Assembly (NCBI RefSeq): GCF_022829725.1
Contig: NZ_JAKSYG010000217.1
Location: forward strand, 1 to 64,000
Length of the DNA stretch: 64,000 nucleotides
DNA from: Methylobacterium sp. E-005
GTDB lineage: Bacteria; Pseudomonadota; Alphaproteobacteria; Rhizobiales; Beijerinckiaceae
Reading direction: 5' to 3'
A model generated the notes under the pieces. It saw only the letters and a program-made list of their open reading frames with translations, was not told the DNA's origin and searched no databases. Every line of letters begins with the position of its first letter. The stretch's first letter is position 1. A program made the position numbers and the translations under genes. Shown piece after piece: positions 19,433-27,886 of the stretch.

Positions 19433-20521
19433 GTGAACGACTTGACGTTCGAGATCAAAAGCCACCCCCATCCGCGGAGTGCCGAGGAGCGGACCGCGCT
19501 CATGGCGAATCCCGGCTTCGGCAAGGTGTTCACCGACCACATGGTGATTGCCCGCTATTCGGCCGGACGCGGGTGGCACGATGCGCGGATCCAGGCCCGC
19601 GAGGCGATCCCGCTCGATCCCGCCGCCGCGGTGCTGCACTACGCGCAGGAGATTTTCGAAGGTCTCAAGGCCTACCGCACGGCAGACGGCGGAGCCGCCC
19701 TGTTCCGGCCGGACGCCAACGCGCGCCGCTTCCGCCACTCGGCCGAGCGCTTGGCGATCCCGCCCTTTCCGGAGGATGCCTTCGTCGAGGCGATGCACAA
19801 GCTCGTCGAGATCGATCGCGCCTGGATCCCGGACACGGCGGATGGCAGCCTCTATCTCCGGCCGTTCATGATCGCCACGGAGGCGTTCCTGGGGGTCAAG
19901 CCGGCCTCGGAATACCTGTTCCTGACCATCGCGTCGGCGGTGGGCTCGTACTTCAAGGATCCGAACAGCACCGTCACGGTCTGGGTGTCGGAACACTACA
20001 CGCGGGCGGCTCCGGGCGGCACCGGCGCGGCCAAGTGCGGCGGCAACTACGCCGCGAGCCTCGCCGCGCAATCGGAGGCGGCCGCGCAGGGCTGCGAGCA
20101 GGTGGTGTTCCTCGATGCGGTCGAGCGCCGCTACATCGAGGAGCTCGGCGGCATGAACGTGTTCTTCGTGTTCGAGGACGGCACGCTGGTGACCCCGCCG
20201 CTCTCGGACAGCATCCTGCACGGCATCACCCGCGATTCCGTCCTGACCCTGGCACGCGAATCCGGACTCACCGTCAAGGAGGAGCCCTATACGATCAACG
20301 CATGGCGCGCCGACGTCCGGGAGGGGCGCCTGACCGAGGCCTTCGCCTGCGGGACTGCGGCGGTGATCACGCCGATCGGCACCGTGAAGGGCCGGGAGGA
20401 GAGCTTCACCATCGGGAACGGCAAGGCGGGGCCGGTGGCGCAGCAGCTGCGGAACCTGCTCGTGGATATCCAGCGGGGCAACACCAACGATGCCCATGGC
20501 TGGTTTCAGAAGGTTTTCTGA
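19433..20521 (+). CDS. ilvE: Branched-chain-amino-acid aminotransferase
   Basis: This 362-residue enzyme is the final transaminase for Leu, Ile and Val, using PLP and glutamate. The length and the N-terminal F-G-K-V-F-T-D-H-M match the BCAT group II (eukaryote-like) class. The PLP-binding lysine is Lys201 in G-A-A-K-C-G-G-N-Y-A-A-S. Further conserved text includes E-E-L-G-G-M-N. It starts with GTG, preceded by GAGGA. It appears to be transcribed alone, with repeat-type hairpins downstream. Confidence 0.95.
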   Translation: MNDLTFEIKSHPHPRSAEERTALMANPGFGKVFTDHMVIARYSAGRGWHDARIQAREAIPLDPAAAVLHYAQEIFEGLKAYRTADGGAALFRPDANARRFRHSAERLAIPPFPEDAFVEAMHKLVEIDRAWIPDTADGSLYLRPFMIATEAFLGVKPASEYLFLTIASAVGSYFKDPNSTVTVWVSEHYTRAAPGGTGAAKCGGNYAASLAAQSEAAAQGCEQVVFLDAVERRYIEELGGMNVFFVFEDGTLVTPPLSDSILHGITRDSVLTLARESGLTVKEEPYTINAWRADVREGRLTEAFACGTAAVITPIGTVKGREESFTIGNGKAGPVAQQLRNLLVDIQRGNTNDAHGWFQKVF

Positions 20522-20589
20522 GACTCATCACCTGCCTGCACGGGCGGTGAGCCGAGCGGGTTTGTCCAGCCTGCTCACCCGATCTGCGA

Positions 20590-20770
20590 CGTGCCCTCCC
20601 TCCCCCCTCTGCGGGGAGGGGCGGCCCCTGAAGGGCGTGGGGAGAGGGGAGCGACGGCGCGTAACTGAGCGCCGCCCGTCAGGCAGGTCGCGCTCGTTCA
20701 AAACCCGGATTCCCCTCGCCCGACCCGGCCTGACGGTCCGTCCACCCTCCCCCGCAGAGTGGGAAGGGAG
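20590..20770. repeat. Extragenic palindromic repeats (C/G-rich hairpins)
   Basis: The gap after ilvE holds imperfect C-rich/G-rich palindromes: CCCCTC (20604-20609) pairs with GAGGGG (20616-20621), followed by a CCCTGAAGGG-type element and a GGGGAGAGGGG tract. A related C-rich tract is near 20740. Similar hairpins occur near 35.2 and 39.7 kb, so this looks like a dispersed intergenic repeat family. Confidence 0.6.
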
Positions 20771-20778
20771 ACGCGCGG

Positions 20779-22584
20779 ATGAGTGATCGAGCGGCCCTTA
20801 CACCAGAACCGCCCATCGGACCCTGGAACCCGGGCGTCCGCTCCGACCTGCCCGCCGCTTTCCTGCCCCTCGTCACCGTCTACCGCCCGGAGCATGTCGA
20901 GACGCCGCTGCGCGACGCCTTCGATCTCAGCGACCTGTGCGGCTTGCCGGCCCGGCAGCTCACGCGCTTCCGGCCGAGCCGTCTCGTCGTCCACGAGGTG
21001 TTGATCCGGGTCATGTCGGATCTCTCCGTTCCGGTGGGCGCGGTCTACGCCGATCTCGGCGTGAATTTTCGCGCGATCGTCGCCACGATCCTGCGCGACG
21101 GGATCGAACCCCGCCTCAGCGAGGTGGAAGCCGCCCTGACACGGATCCGAGCTGAAGCCGATTCGGTGCTCACCCGCGAGATCGCCGCCATTCTCGACGA
21201 TCCGCCGGCCCCTCCTCCACCGGAGCCGCGCTGGCTCGACCGGATGCTCGGCCGACGCCCGCCAGCGGTCGAGGCGCCACGCGTTGACCGTGCGACCCGG
21301 GCCTTGCACCATATCGAAGCGTGGCAGCGGCGGACTTCGGAGGCGGGCGACGGTCTCGAGATCGCCGCCTGCGAGGCGCTGCGCGCGGTCGTATCGGGCC
21401 TGATCGCCCGACAGAACACGCTGATCCGCGACCCCAGCCTTCTGCGCAGCCTTGCCGGGACGCTGGTCTCCAACGGCTACGGCAGCCGGCGCATCGGCGA
21501 AATGATCGAACCCTGGATCGCGACCGTGGTCGAGGCTCGCGGCTATCGCCGGCTCGCGGCCCAGCACCACCCCGTGGTGATGAACGTCAAGGGCGCCTCG
21601 GCCTCGGGCAAGAGCACGATCCGCCCTTATCAGCTGGGCCTCGCCCGGCGCCTCGGCATGGCGTGGTCCGACTTCGCGGTGATCACCCCCGATGTCTGGC
21701 GCAAATACCTCCTCGCTTACGACAGCCTCGGGGAAGCCGCCCGCTATGCCGGAACGCTGACGGGTTACGAGGTCGAGATCATCGATATGAAGCTCGACCG
21801 CTACGTGACCCGCAAGGCGGCCGAGCGGCGGATCTCGAACCTGCTGATCGACCGGTTCCGGTTCGACAGTTTCCAGGCCGAGGCCGGCTCGGACGGGGGT
21901 GGCCAGTTGCTCACCCGGTTCGGCGACCGGGTCTACATGCAGTTCATGGTGACGCCCCCGGCCGACACCGTGGAACGTGCGTGGCAGCGGGGCGAGATGT
22001 TCGGCCGCTACAAGGCGGTGGAGGATCTGCTGGCCCACAATGTCGAAGCCTACACGGGCATGCCACGCCTGTTCTTCAACTGGGCGTTGGCGCGCGACAA
22101 GCAGGTGGTCTGCGAGTTTCTGGATAACAGCGTGCCGCTCGGCGAGCGCCCGCGCACCATCGCGTTCTGGGCCGACGGTATCCTGAATATCCTCGACGTG
22201 AAGGGGCTGATCGATATCGACCGTTTCCGAAAGGTCGATATCTTCGCGCGCGGCCCCGACGCGGTGTTCAAGGGCGCGGACCTGTCGGCGGCTGCCAATA
22301 CCGGGTTCCTGCGCGAATGCCTGCGCCGAATGGCAACCATCCGTTTCGTGCAGGCTGAAACCGGCCGGGCAATCCTCAGGCTCGACCGCGGGAAGGTCAC
22401 GGGATTGGACGACAACGCCCTAGCGGCGGTCGAGGCTGGGCCCGACTGGGCAGCCACGCGCGCACTAATCAACATCCCGGCTGAAACAGCGGGCATCCCT
22501 GCCCTCGACGAAACCTTGCGCCCGACGGATCAGCCCACCCTGGGTGCCTGGGGGCCGATTCCCTATGCCAGCCAAACGGCATAA
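20779..22584 (+). CDS. P-loop (zeta-toxin-like) protein of unknown function
   Basis: This 601-residue cytoplasmic protein is not one I can name. The N-terminal half (1-265) is helical, with a Pro-rich linker near 140-150. A P-loop G-A-S-A-S-G-K-S-T lies at 272-280 and is followed by a kinase-like region containing I-T-P-D-V-W-R-K-Y and the later V-V-C-E-F-L-D-N. This arrangement recalls zeta-toxin-type kinases, which phosphorylate small molecules, but no antitoxin partner is adjacent. GGGAAGGGAGA precedes the ATG. It sits alone between ilvE and oxlT on the same strand. Function should be left open. Confidence 0.65.
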   Translation: MSDRAALTPEPPIGPWNPGVRSDLPAAFLPLVTVYRPEHVETPLRDAFDLSDLCGLPARQLTRFRPSRLVVHEVLIRVMSDLSVPVGAVYADLGVNFRAIVATILRDGIEPRLSEVEAALTRIRAEADSVLTREIAAILDDPPAPPPPEPRWLDRMLGRRPPAVEAPRVDRATRALHHIEAWQRRTSEAGDGLEIAACEALRAVVSGLIARQNTLIRDPSLLRSLAGTLVSNGYGSRRIGEMIEPWIATVVEARGYRRLAAQHHPVVMNVKGASASGKSTIRPYQLGLARRLGMAWSDFAVITPDVWRKYLLAYDSLGEAARYAGTLTGYEVEIIDMKLDRYVTRKAAERRISNLLIDRFRFDSFQAEAGSDGGGQLLTRFGDRVYMQFMVTPPADTVERAWQRGEMFGRYKAVEDLLAHNVEAYTGMPRLFFNWALARDKQVVCEFLDNSVPLGERPRTIAFWADGILNILDVKGLIDIDRFRKVDIFARGPDAVFKGADLSAAANTGFLRECLRRMATIRFVQAETGRAILRLDRGKVTGLDDNALAAVEAGPDWAATRALINIPAETAGIPALDETLRPTDQPTLGAWGPIPYASQTA

Positions 22585-22713
22585 TATCGCCGCCCTGACA
22601 GTTCATCCTGTCCGTACCACACTGGTATATTGCATGCCTGGAACGGATGTGCATGATCAGAGGCGCACGAGACGCCGCCGCCTAAGGCCGCGCCGCCCAA
22701 GAGAGGCTTAGGG

Positions 22714-24000
22714 ATGGAACGCCAGGATTCGCCGTCGGCGAAGTGGTGGCAGCTCGCCTTCGGCGTGATCTGCATGGCCATGATCGCCAACCTCCAATAC
22801 GGTTGGACATTGTTCGTCGATCCGATCGACCAGCGTTACCACTGGGGCCGGGCCGCGATCCAGCTCGCCTTTACGCTGTTCGTCGCCACCGAGACCTGGC
22901 TGGTGCCGGTCGAGGCTTGGTTCGTCGACCGCTACGGCCCGAAGATCGTGGTCGCCTTCGGCGGCGTGATGATCGCCCTGGCCTGGACGATCGACGCCTA
23001 CGCCGACAGCCTGTTCATGCTGTACCTCGGGGCGGTGATCGCCGGCATCGGCGCCGGCTCGGTCTACGGCACCTGCGTGGGCAACGCGCTCAAATGGTTC
23101 CCCCATCGCCGCGGCCTCGCGGCCGGTGCCACGGCGGCCGGCTTCGGCGCGGGTGCCGCCATCACGGTGGTGCCGATCGCCCGGATGATCGCCAACAGCG
23201 GCTATCAGGACGCCTTCCTGTATTTCGGCATCGGACAGGGCGTCGTGGTCTTCGTGCTCGCCTTCCTGCTGCGCAAGCCGTCGACGATCACGCCGGTCCA
23301 GCGCAAGAGCCTGCGCCTGCCCCAGACCAAGGTCGACCGCAGCCCCCGTGAGGCGGTGCGCACCCCGGTCTTCTGGGTGATGTACGCGATGTTCGTGATG
23401 GTCGCCTCCGGGGGCCTGATGGCGGCGGCGCAGATCGCCCCGATCGCCCACGACTTCCAGGTGGCCGGCGTTCCGGTCAGCCTGTTCGGCCTCCAGATGG
23501 CAGCGCTGACGTTGGCGATCTCCCTCGACCGGATCTTCGACGGGTTCGGCCGGCCGTTCTTCGGTTTCGTGTCCGACCATATCGGTCGCGAGAACACGAT
23601 GTTCATCGCCTTCTCGACGGCGGCGGCGGCGGTGATCGTGCTCCTGACCTACGGCCACAACCCGATGGTGTTCGTCCTGGCGACCGCCGTGTATTTCGGG
23701 GTGTTCGGCGAAATCTACTCGCTGTTCCCGGCGACCTGCGGCGACACGTTCGGCTCGAAATACGCCGCCAGCAATGCCGGCCTGCTCTACACCGCCAAGG
23801 GTACCGCCGCCTTCCTCGTGCCCTTCGCCAGCCTGCTCTCGGCGGCCTACGGTTGGTCGGCTGTGTTCACGCTGATCATCGTGCTCAACGTCACGGCGGC
23901 GGCCCTGGCCATGTTCCTGCTTCGCCCGATGCGCGCCCGCTACCTCGCCGCGGACGACGCCCCCGCGGCACTCGCCGCCCAGCCGATCCGCGCAGCCTGA
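22714..24000 (+). CDS. oxlT: Oxalate/formate antiporter (MFS)
   Basis: This 428-residue, 12-helix MFS protein has the OxlT-type N-terminus (Q-L-A-F-G-V-I-C-M-A-M-I-A-N-L-Q-Y-G-W-T) and G-P-K-I-V-V-A-F-G-G. OxlT exchanges external oxalate for internal formate, which both feeds the pathway and creates a proton-motive force. GAGAGG precedes the ATG. The gene oxc begins 41 bp downstream on the same strand, strongly supporting the substrate assignment. Confidence 0.92.
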   Translation: MERQDSPSAKWWQLAFGVICMAMIANLQYGWTLFVDPIDQRYHWGRAAIQLAFTLFVATETWLVPVEAWFVDRYGPKIVVAFGGVMIALAWTIDAYADSLFMLYLGAVIAGIGAGSVYGTCVGNALKWFPHRRGLAAGATAAGFGAGAAITVVPIARMIANSGYQDAFLYFGIGQGVVVFVLAFLLRKPSTITPVQRKSLRLPQTKVDRSPREAVRTPVFWVMYAMFVMVASGGLMAAAQIAPIAHDFQVAGVPVSLFGLQMAALTLAISLDRIFDGFGRPFFGFVSDHIGRENTMFIAFSTAAAAVIVLLTYGHNPMVFVLATAVYFGVFGEIYSLFPATCGDTFGSKYAASNAGLLYTAKGTAAFLVPFASLLSAAYGWSAVFTLIIVLNVTAAALAMFLLRPMRARYLAADDAPAALAAQPIRAA

Positions 24001-24041
24001 CGCTCCCCGCCCCTTCAGATCCGACCTCCCGGAGATCCCCG

Positions 24042-25787
24042 ATGACCGCACTCGCCAAGATCGTCCACCCCGCGCCCGAGGTCGAGGCGGAGCCCGAGCT
24101 CACCGATGGCTTCCACCTCGTGATCGACGCCCTCAAGCTCAACGGCATCGAGACGATCTACGGCGTCCCGGGCATCCCGATCACCGACCTCGGCCGCATG
24201 GCCCAGGCCGAGGGAATGCGGGTGATCTCGTTCCGCCACGAGCAGCATGCCGGCAATGCCGCGGCGATCGCGGGCTTCCTGACCCAGAAGCCGGGCATCT
24301 GCCTGACCGTCTCGGCCCCGGGCTTCCTGAACGGCCTGACCGCGCTGGCCAACGCCACCACCAACTGCTTCCCGATGATCCTGATCTCGGGCTCCTCCGA
24401 GCGCGAGATCGTCGACCTGCAGCAGGGCGACTACGAGGAGATGGACCAGCTCGCCATCGCCAAGCCCCTGTGCAAGGCGGCCTTCCGCGTGCTGCACGCT
24501 GCCGATATCGGCATCGGCGTCGCCCGCGCGATCCGCGCCGCCTGCTCGGGCCGTCCGGGCGGCGTCTACCTCGACCTGCCCGCCAAGCTGTTCGCCCAGG
24601 TGATGGACGCCGAGGCCGGCCAGAAGTCGCTGGTCAAGGTGATCGATCCGGCCCCGGCCCAGCGCCCCGCCCCCGAGGCGATCGCCCGGGCGCTGGAGGT
24701 GCTGAAATCCGCCAAGCGGCCGCTGATCGTGCTCGGCAAGGGCGCCGCCTACGCCCAGGCTGACGAGGCGATCCGTGCGCTCGTGGAGACGAGCGGCATC
24801 CCCTACGTGCCGATGAGCATGGCCAAGGGCCTCCTGCCCGACACCCACCCGCTCTCGGCCGGCGCGGCGCGCTCGACGGCCCTGAAGGACTCGGACGTGG
24901 TGCTGCTGATCGGCGCCCGGCTGAACTGGCTCCTGTCGCACGGCAAGGGCAAGAGCTGGGGCGAGCCGGGCTCGACCAAGTTCATCCAGATCGACATCGA
25001 GCCGCGCGAGATGGACTCGAACGTCGAGATCGTCGCCCCCGTCGTCGGCGACATCGCCTCCTGCGTGCAGGCGCTGCTCGACGGCATGGGCAAGGGCTGG
25101 CAGCAGCCCCCGTCCGACTGGATCGAGACGGTCAAAACCAAGCGCGAGGCGAACATCGCCAAGATGGCGCCGAAGCTCATGAGCAACGCCTCGCCCATGA
25201 CCTTCCACGCCGCGCTCGGCGCGCTGCGGACCATCGTCAAGGAGCGGCCGGACGCGATCCTGGTCAACGAGGGCGCCAACACCCTCGACCTCGCCCGGGG
25301 CATCATCGACATGTACCAGCCGCGCAAGCGCCTGGATGTCGGCACCTGGGGCATCATGGGCATCGGCATGGGCTTCGCCGTCGCGGCCGCCGTCGAGACC
25401 GGCAAGCCGGTGCTCTGCGTGGAGGGCGACAGCGCCTTCGGCTTCTCCGGCATGGAGGTCGAGACGATCTGCCGGTACGGGCTGCCGGTCTGCATCGTCG
25501 TGTTCAACAACAACGGGATCTACCGCGGCACCGACACGGACCCGACCGGCCGCGACCCGGCCACGACGGTGTTCGTGCCGGATTCCCGCTACGACAAGAT
25601 GATGGAGGCCTTCGGTGGCGTCGGCTACCACGTCACCACGCCGGACGAGCTGACCCGCGCGGTCAACGAGGCGATGAATTCGGGCCGTCCGTGCCTGGTC
25701 AACGCCGTCATCGATCCGGCCGCCGGCAGCGAGAGCGGCAACATCGGCAGCCTCAACCCGCAGAGCGGGATCAAGAAGAAGAAGTGA
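24042..25787 (+). CDS. oxc: Oxalyl-CoA decarboxylase
   Basis: This 581-residue thiamine diphosphate enzyme converts oxalyl-CoA to formyl-CoA and CO2. The N-terminal pyrimidine-binding domain has the catalytic Glu in F-R-H-E-Q-H-A-G-N-A-A. The C-terminal domain carries G-D-S-A-F-G-F-S-G-M-E and N-N-N-G for ThDP/Mg binding. The start at 24042 has GGAG eight bases upstream. It forms a unit with oxlT and is followed by a good terminator. Formyl-CoA is passed back to oxalate by Frc, encoded 2.1 kb away on the other strand. Confidence 0.96.
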   Translation: MTALAKIVHPAPEVEAEPELTDGFHLVIDALKLNGIETIYGVPGIPITDLGRMAQAEGMRVISFRHEQHAGNAAAIAGFLTQKPGICLTVSAPGFLNGLTALANATTNCFPMILISGSSEREIVDLQQGDYEEMDQLAIAKPLCKAAFRVLHAADIGIGVARAIRAACSGRPGGVYLDLPAKLFAQVMDAEAGQKSLVKVIDPAPAQRPAPEAIARALEVLKSAKRPLIVLGKGAAYAQADEAIRALVETSGIPYVPMSMAKGLLPDTHPLSAGAARSTALKDSDVVLLIGARLNWLLSHGKGKSWGEPGSTKFIQIDIEPREMDSNVEIVAPVVGDIASCVQALLDGMGKGWQQPPSDWIETVKTKREANIAKMAPKLMSNASPMTFHAALGALRTIVKERPDAILVNEGANTLDLARGIIDMYQPRKRLDVGTWGIMGIGMGFAVAAAVETGKPVLCVEGDSAFGFSGMEVETICRYGLPVCIVVFNNNGIYRGTDTDPTGRDPATTVFVPDSRYDKMMEAFGGVGYHVTTPDELTRAVNEAMNSGRPCLVNAVIDPAAGSESGNIGSLNPQSGIKKKK

Positions 25788-25830
25788 GGGTGGTGGGCGC
25801 CTTTAGCCCGCATCCCTGACCGCGTTACGT

Positions 25831-25861
25831 CGGCCGGATCGCTCAGCGGTCCGGCCGTTTT
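25831..25861 (+). terminator. Rho-independent terminator after oxc
   Basis: CGGCCGGA (25831-25838) pairs with TCCGGCCG (25850-25857), and a TTTT follows. It ends the oxlT-oxc unit. Confidence 0.75.
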
Positions 25862-25935
25862 CAATGAGGACCTGCGGCTCCACCTCTGTCGCGACGGAGG
25901 CGAGCGCCTTCAGCCCCGTCCCGCGAGATCCCGCA

Positions 25936-26643
25936 ATGATCGATCCCGACCTCGCCGGCCGCCTGCATTTCCGTCACCGCCTGCCCACTCAGGCCCCCCT
26001 CCCCCCGGGCCGGCATGAGCTCGGCCTCTTCGCCGAGCGGGACGCGGTGCTGGTGGTCCCCGAAGGCCTCGATCACCGCCGGCCCTGCCGGCTCGTGGTG
26101 CTGTTCCACGGCGGCGGCGGCAGTGCCGAGCGCATCCTGCCGATGCAGGAGCGCCATGCCCAATCCGAAAAGTTCCTGCTCCTCGTCCCGCAATCGCTGT
26201 TCCCGACCTGGGACATCGTCATCGCCGGCCACGGCCCCGACCGGGAACGCGTCGCGGCGACGCTGGAACACGTGGCCGACCGGTTCCTGCTCGACCCAGA
26301 ACGCCTCTGCTTCGCGGGCCACTCGGACGGCGGGAGCTACACCCTCTCCCTCGGCCTCGCGAACGGCGACGTGGCGAGCCACCTGATCGTTTCGTCGGCC
26401 GGCTTCCTGTCGGTGCATCTCCAGGTCGGCGCGCCAAAGATCTTCCTGTCGCACGGGACGCGGGACGAACAGATCCCGATCGACCGAAGCGCCCGGATCC
26501 ATGTGCCGGCGCTGCGTGAGGCCGGCTATCCGGTAACCTATGTCGAGCATGACGGGCCACACGCCCATCAGCCGGCCGTCGTAGCGCAGGCGGTGGACTT
26601 CTTCCTGCGCGACCGGCCCGCGGCTCAGGTCAGAGCGGGCTGA
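25936..26643 (+). CDS. Alpha/beta-hydrolase esterase (PHB depolymerase-like)
   Basis: This 235-residue protein is predicted to be a cytoplasmic serine hydrolase. The nucleophile is Ser130 in G-H-S-D-G-G. A likely acid is in G-T-R-D-E-Q-I-P and the catalytic His in H-D-G-P-H-A-H-Q-P. The oxyanion segment L-F-H-G-G-G-G-S lies near residue 57. Relatives are carboxylesterases or phospholipase/PHB-depolymerase-like proteins; the substrate is unknown. The start at 25936 is preferred to 25864, which falls in the oxc terminator tail. Its 3' end overlaps the convergent HPP gene by 19 bp. Confidence 0.8.
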   Translation: MIDPDLAGRLHFRHRLPTQAPLPPGRHELGLFAERDAVLVVPEGLDHRRPCRLVVLFHGGGGSAERILPMQERHAQSEKFLLLVPQSLFPTWDIVIAGHGPDRERVAATLEHVADRFLLDPERLCFAGHSDGGSYTLSLGLANGDVASHLIVSSAGFLSVHLQVGAPKIFLSHGTRDEQIPIDRSARIHVPALREAGYPVTYVEHDGPHAHQPAVVAQAVDFFLRDRPAAQVRAG

Positions 26644-27803
26644 GCCGAGACGCGAACCCGCGACGGTGCCTCGGGTACGCCGGCTTCGGACAGAAGCGCC
26701 GGGATCAGATCCGTCTGCGAGACGATCCCGACGAGCCGGCCATCGGTATCGACCACCGGCAGGTGGTGCAGCCCCGCCTCCGACATCCGGGGCACGAGCG
26801 CCGCGATCGACATGTCAGGCCGGACTGGTTCGACCGCGCTCATGATATCGGCGGCACAACCGTGGGGCGCCCTGCCCCGCTCTGCGGTGAGCAGCAGCCG
26901 GCGACCGAGCCCGAGGCGCGGTCCGGACCGGTCCCAGGCGGCCTTGTCGAGGAGGTCGGTTTGCGTGACGATCCCAAGCACCCGGGCGCGCTCGTCGGTG
27001 ACCGGCAGTGCCTTGATCCGGTGGCGGCGCAGCAGCCGCATCGCCTCGGCCAGCGGCGCATCGGGCGCCACCGCGATCACGTCACGCGACATGATCGCCG
27101 CGCAGGTCATCGGCCCCGAATTGCGGCCGTAGACCCGCATCTGCACCCGCCGCAGGATCTGCTCCAAGTCGCCCCGGTCGACGTCGAGAAGTTGGTCGAA
27201 CTCTTCGAGCGCCGCATCGAGATCGGCGGCGCGGAACCCGACCCGGGCGCCCGAAGGTGGATCCTCCGTCCGCGGTCCAGCCGGGCGATGATGCGGGTAG
27301 GTGCGCCCGGTGAGGTTATTGAACAGCAGGGCCGTTGCCAGCAGGATCAGCGAATTGGCCGCCACCGGCCAGAGCACGAAGCCGTAGCCCAGCGCCCGCA
27401 CCGCGGGGCCGCCCAGCACCGCCGTCAACGCCACGGCGCCGCTCGGGGGGTGCAGGCAGCGCAGAAGCATCATCAGGGCGATCGCCACCCCGATCGCACA
27501 GGCCGCCGCCACGAACGGATCGGCGATCCACCCCGCCGCCGTGACACCCACCAGGGCTGCGACCAGATTGCCGCCGAGGATCGACCAGGGCTGCGCCAGG
27601 GGGCTCGCCGGCACCGCGAAGAGCAGCACCGCCGAGGCGCCCATCGGGGCGATCAGGATCGGGAGCGCCTCGGTTGGGACGGAAGCCCGGCAGACCAAGC
27701 CAGTCGCCAGGATCCCCACCAGGGCGCCCGCGGCGGAGCGCAGGCGCTCGCGCTTGCTGACCGGGGTCAGCTCCGGCAGGAAACGACTCAGGAACGTACG
27801 CAT
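26625..27803 (-). CDS. HPP family membrane protein with CBS domain pair
   Basis: This is a 392-residue protein. The N-terminal half has about five membrane helices and the diagnostic L-H-P-P-S-G-A-V-A-L motif of the HPP family. The C-terminal half (about 240-385) holds two CBS domains, which usually bind adenine nucleotides. Some HPP proteins are linked to nitrite transport, but no nitrogen genes are nearby. The ATG at 27803 has AGGA upstream; a GTG at 27821 is the alternative. It lies between the two oxalate units without an evident link to them. Confidence 0.85.
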   Translation of the reverse strand: MRTFLSRFLPELTPVSKRERLRSAAGALVGILATGLVCRASVPTEALPILIAPMGASAVLLFAVPASPLAQPWSILGGNLVAALVGVTAAGWIADPFVAAACAIGVAIALMMLLRCLHPPSGAVALTAVLGGPAVRALGYGFVLWPVAANSLILLATALLFNNLTGRTYPHHRPAGPRTEDPPSGARVGFRAADLDAALEEFDQLLDVDRGDLEQILRRVQMRVYGRNSGPMTCAAIMSRDVIAVAPDAPLAEAMRLLRRHRIKALPVTDERARVLGIVTQTDLLDKAAWDRSGPRLGLGRRLLLTAERGRAPHGCAADIMSAVEPVRPDMSIAALVPRMSEAGLHHLPVVDTDGRLVGIVSQTDLIPALLSEAGVPEAPSRVRVSAQPALT

Positions 27804-27823
27804 CGGGTCCTGGCCTCGCACAT

Positions 27824-27854
27824 GAAAAGGACGGCGCCGCGGCGACGCCGTCCT
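27824..27854 (-). terminator. Rho-independent terminator after frc
   Basis: On the minus strand AGGACGGCG (complement at 27846-27854) pairs across a 9-nt loop with 27828-27836 and is followed by TTTT. It separates frc from the HPP gene, which is on the same strand. Confidence 0.75.
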
Positions 27855-27886
27855 GTCTCAGGATCGCGGAGGGCGTCCGGTCCGTA

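Noticed and set aside
22708..24051. Long minus frame opposite oxlT
   Set aside because: His/Glu/Arg-rich shadow of a membrane protein gene; no ribosome site or family feature.
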